Assembly (NCBI GenBank): GCA_947627815.1
Contig: CANQXN010000129.1
Coordinates: forward strand, 1 to 5,164
Origin: an uncultured Clostridia bacterium
GTDB taxonomy: Bacteria > Bacillota > Clostridia > Oscillospirales > CAG-272
Reading direction: 5' to 3'
DNA: 5,164 nucleotides
In this document: positions 4,688-5,164 of the stretch, piece after piece
Numbering within the stretch: the stretch's first letter is position 1
Layout of the letters: each line of letters starts with the position of its first letter
Program-made: the position numbers and the translations under genes
The notes under the pieces: generated by a model
What the model was told of the DNA's origin: nothing
Databases searched by the model: none
The model's input: only the letters and a program-made list of their open reading frames with translations

Positions 4688-5164
4688 AAATTCTTGTGAT
4701 CAACGGACCCAATCTCAACCTTTTGGGCATCCGGGAACCCGATATTTACGGCAAAGGCAGTTATGCCGCCCTTGTCAAACTGATCAAGCGCTATGCCAAA
4801 GAAAATAAGATCAAAGTGCGCCTCTACCAGTCCAACCATGAGGGCGATTTGGTAGACGCCATCCAGAGAGCCAGACGCTCGTTTGACGGCATCGTGATCA
4901 ATCCCGGCGCCTATACCCATACCAGCGTGGCGCTTTTGGACGCTTTGAAAGCGGTGGGTCTGCCCGCCGTCGAGGTGCATATCTCCGATGTCGATGCCAG
5001 AGAGCCTTTCCGCAAGATCAGTTATCTCCGGGCGGCCTGCTTCGCTACCGTGTCGGGCAAGGGCTTTGCCGGTTATCTTGAGGCGCTGGATCTTCTTGCC
5101 GCCCATGCGGCGGGGGAAACCCAAACACGAGCGAAACAGGGAGGCGGCCATGCGGGTTTGCATT
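4684..5164 (+). CDS. aroQ: Type II 3-dehydroquinate dehydratase (AroQ), 3' end outside window
   Basis: AroQ dehydrates 3-dehydroquinate to 3-dehydroshikimate, step 3 of the pathway, usually as a cytosolic dodecamer. The first 160 codons are visible, without a stop. Motifs: NGPNLNLLGIREPDIYG (7-23) with the active-site Arg17 and Tyr22, QSNHEGDLVDAIQ (49-61), NPGAYTHTSVALLDAL (73-88) with Asn73, and VEVHISDVDAREPFRKIS (96-113) with His99 and Arg110. The usual Ser-Asn after the His is Ser-Asp here (101-102), a mild departure. The family normally ends near 140-150 residues. The frame continues past the last recognisable helix (about residue 141) with a Gly/Lys/Gln-rich tail whose DNA carries the next gene's ribosome-binding site. 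The stop may lie immediately after the window, since the next codon begins with T. Start: ATG 4684 with GAGG eight bases upstream (4672-4675). It is the fourth gene of the operon. Confidence 0.95.
   Translation, partial: MKILVINGPNLNLLGIREPDIYGKGSYAALVKLIKRYAKENKIKVRLYQSNHEGDLVDAIQRARRSFDGIVINPGAYTHTSVALLDALKAVGLPAVEVHISDVDAREPFRKISYLRAACFATVSGKGFAGYLEALDLLAAHAAGETQTRAKQGGGHAGLH
5150..5164 (+). CDS. Start of a further operon gene, only five codons visible
   Basis: An ATG at 5150 is preceded by a strong Shine-Dalgarno sequence, AGGGAGG (5138-5144), five bases away, in a different frame from aroQ. The five visible residues read MRVCI. The gene would overlap the end of aroQ by at least 15 bases. 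Five residues cannot identify a family. AroA (EPSP synthase) is a candidate because that step is missing here and its N-terminus often alternates in this way, but a kinase or peptidase gene would fit equally well. Confidence 0.45.

Noticed and set aside
3987..5163. Long - strand frames at 3987-4730 and 4597-5163
   Set aside because: Both are antisense to the well-supported AroEK and AroQ frames and show no family motif.
1..5164. Mobile elements, CRISPR arrays, tRNA or rRNA genes
   Set aside because: No transposase, terminal repeats, regularly spaced repeats or RNA-gene signatures were found on either strand.

Overview
The window (5,164 bp, GC-rich coding sequence) carries most of a shikimate-pathway operon on the + strand and the 5' part of a divergently transcribed membrane-protein gene on the - strand. 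Compact gene packing, purine-rich Shine-Dalgarno (SD) sequences, textbook -35/-10 promoters and the style of the Aro proteins (for example the GGGHFSGRLTAP form of the chorismate synthase motif) suggest an anaerobic Bacillota/Clostridia-type genome. That placement is inference from general family knowledge, not a measured match.

Layout. Positions 1-898 (- strand): the first 299 codons of a polytopic O-antigen ligase/polymerase-like protein, running off the left edge. Positions 899-1272: a 374-bp divergent control region with two near-perfect vegetative promoters. One (- strand, TTGACT-17-TATAAT) drives the membrane gene through a roughly 115-nt leader. The other (+ strand, TTGACA-17-TATAAT) drives the aro genes. 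The 130 bp between the two -35 boxes contain a 12-bp-stem inverted repeat abutting the aroB -35 box, plus short repeated elements. Positions 1273-2283: aroB (3-dehydroquinate synthase). 2323-3426: aroC (chorismate synthase). 3423-4661: a fused shikimate dehydrogenase-shikimate kinase (AroE-AroK). 4684 to the right edge: aroQ (type II 3-dehydroquinate dehydratase). A further gene appears to start at 5150, overlapping the end of aroQ.

How the genes work together. The four Aro proteins cover five of the seven steps from DAHP formation to chorismate: AroB (step 2), AroQ (3), AroE (4), AroK (5) and AroC (7). DAHP synthase (step 1) and EPSP synthase AroA (step 6) are not in the window. Nothing upstream of the promoter belongs to the pathway, so the rest is either downstream or elsewhere. 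Short gaps, an ATGA overlap between aroC and aroEK, and a chain of ATGA overlaps through a 9-codon mini-ORF before aroQ suggest one coupled transcript.

I see no mobile element, CRISPR array, tRNA or rRNA. The most unusual items are the AroE-AroK fusion, the inverted repeat beside the aro promoter, a hairpin that would mask the SD of the membrane gene, and the mini-ORF bridging aroEK and aroQ.
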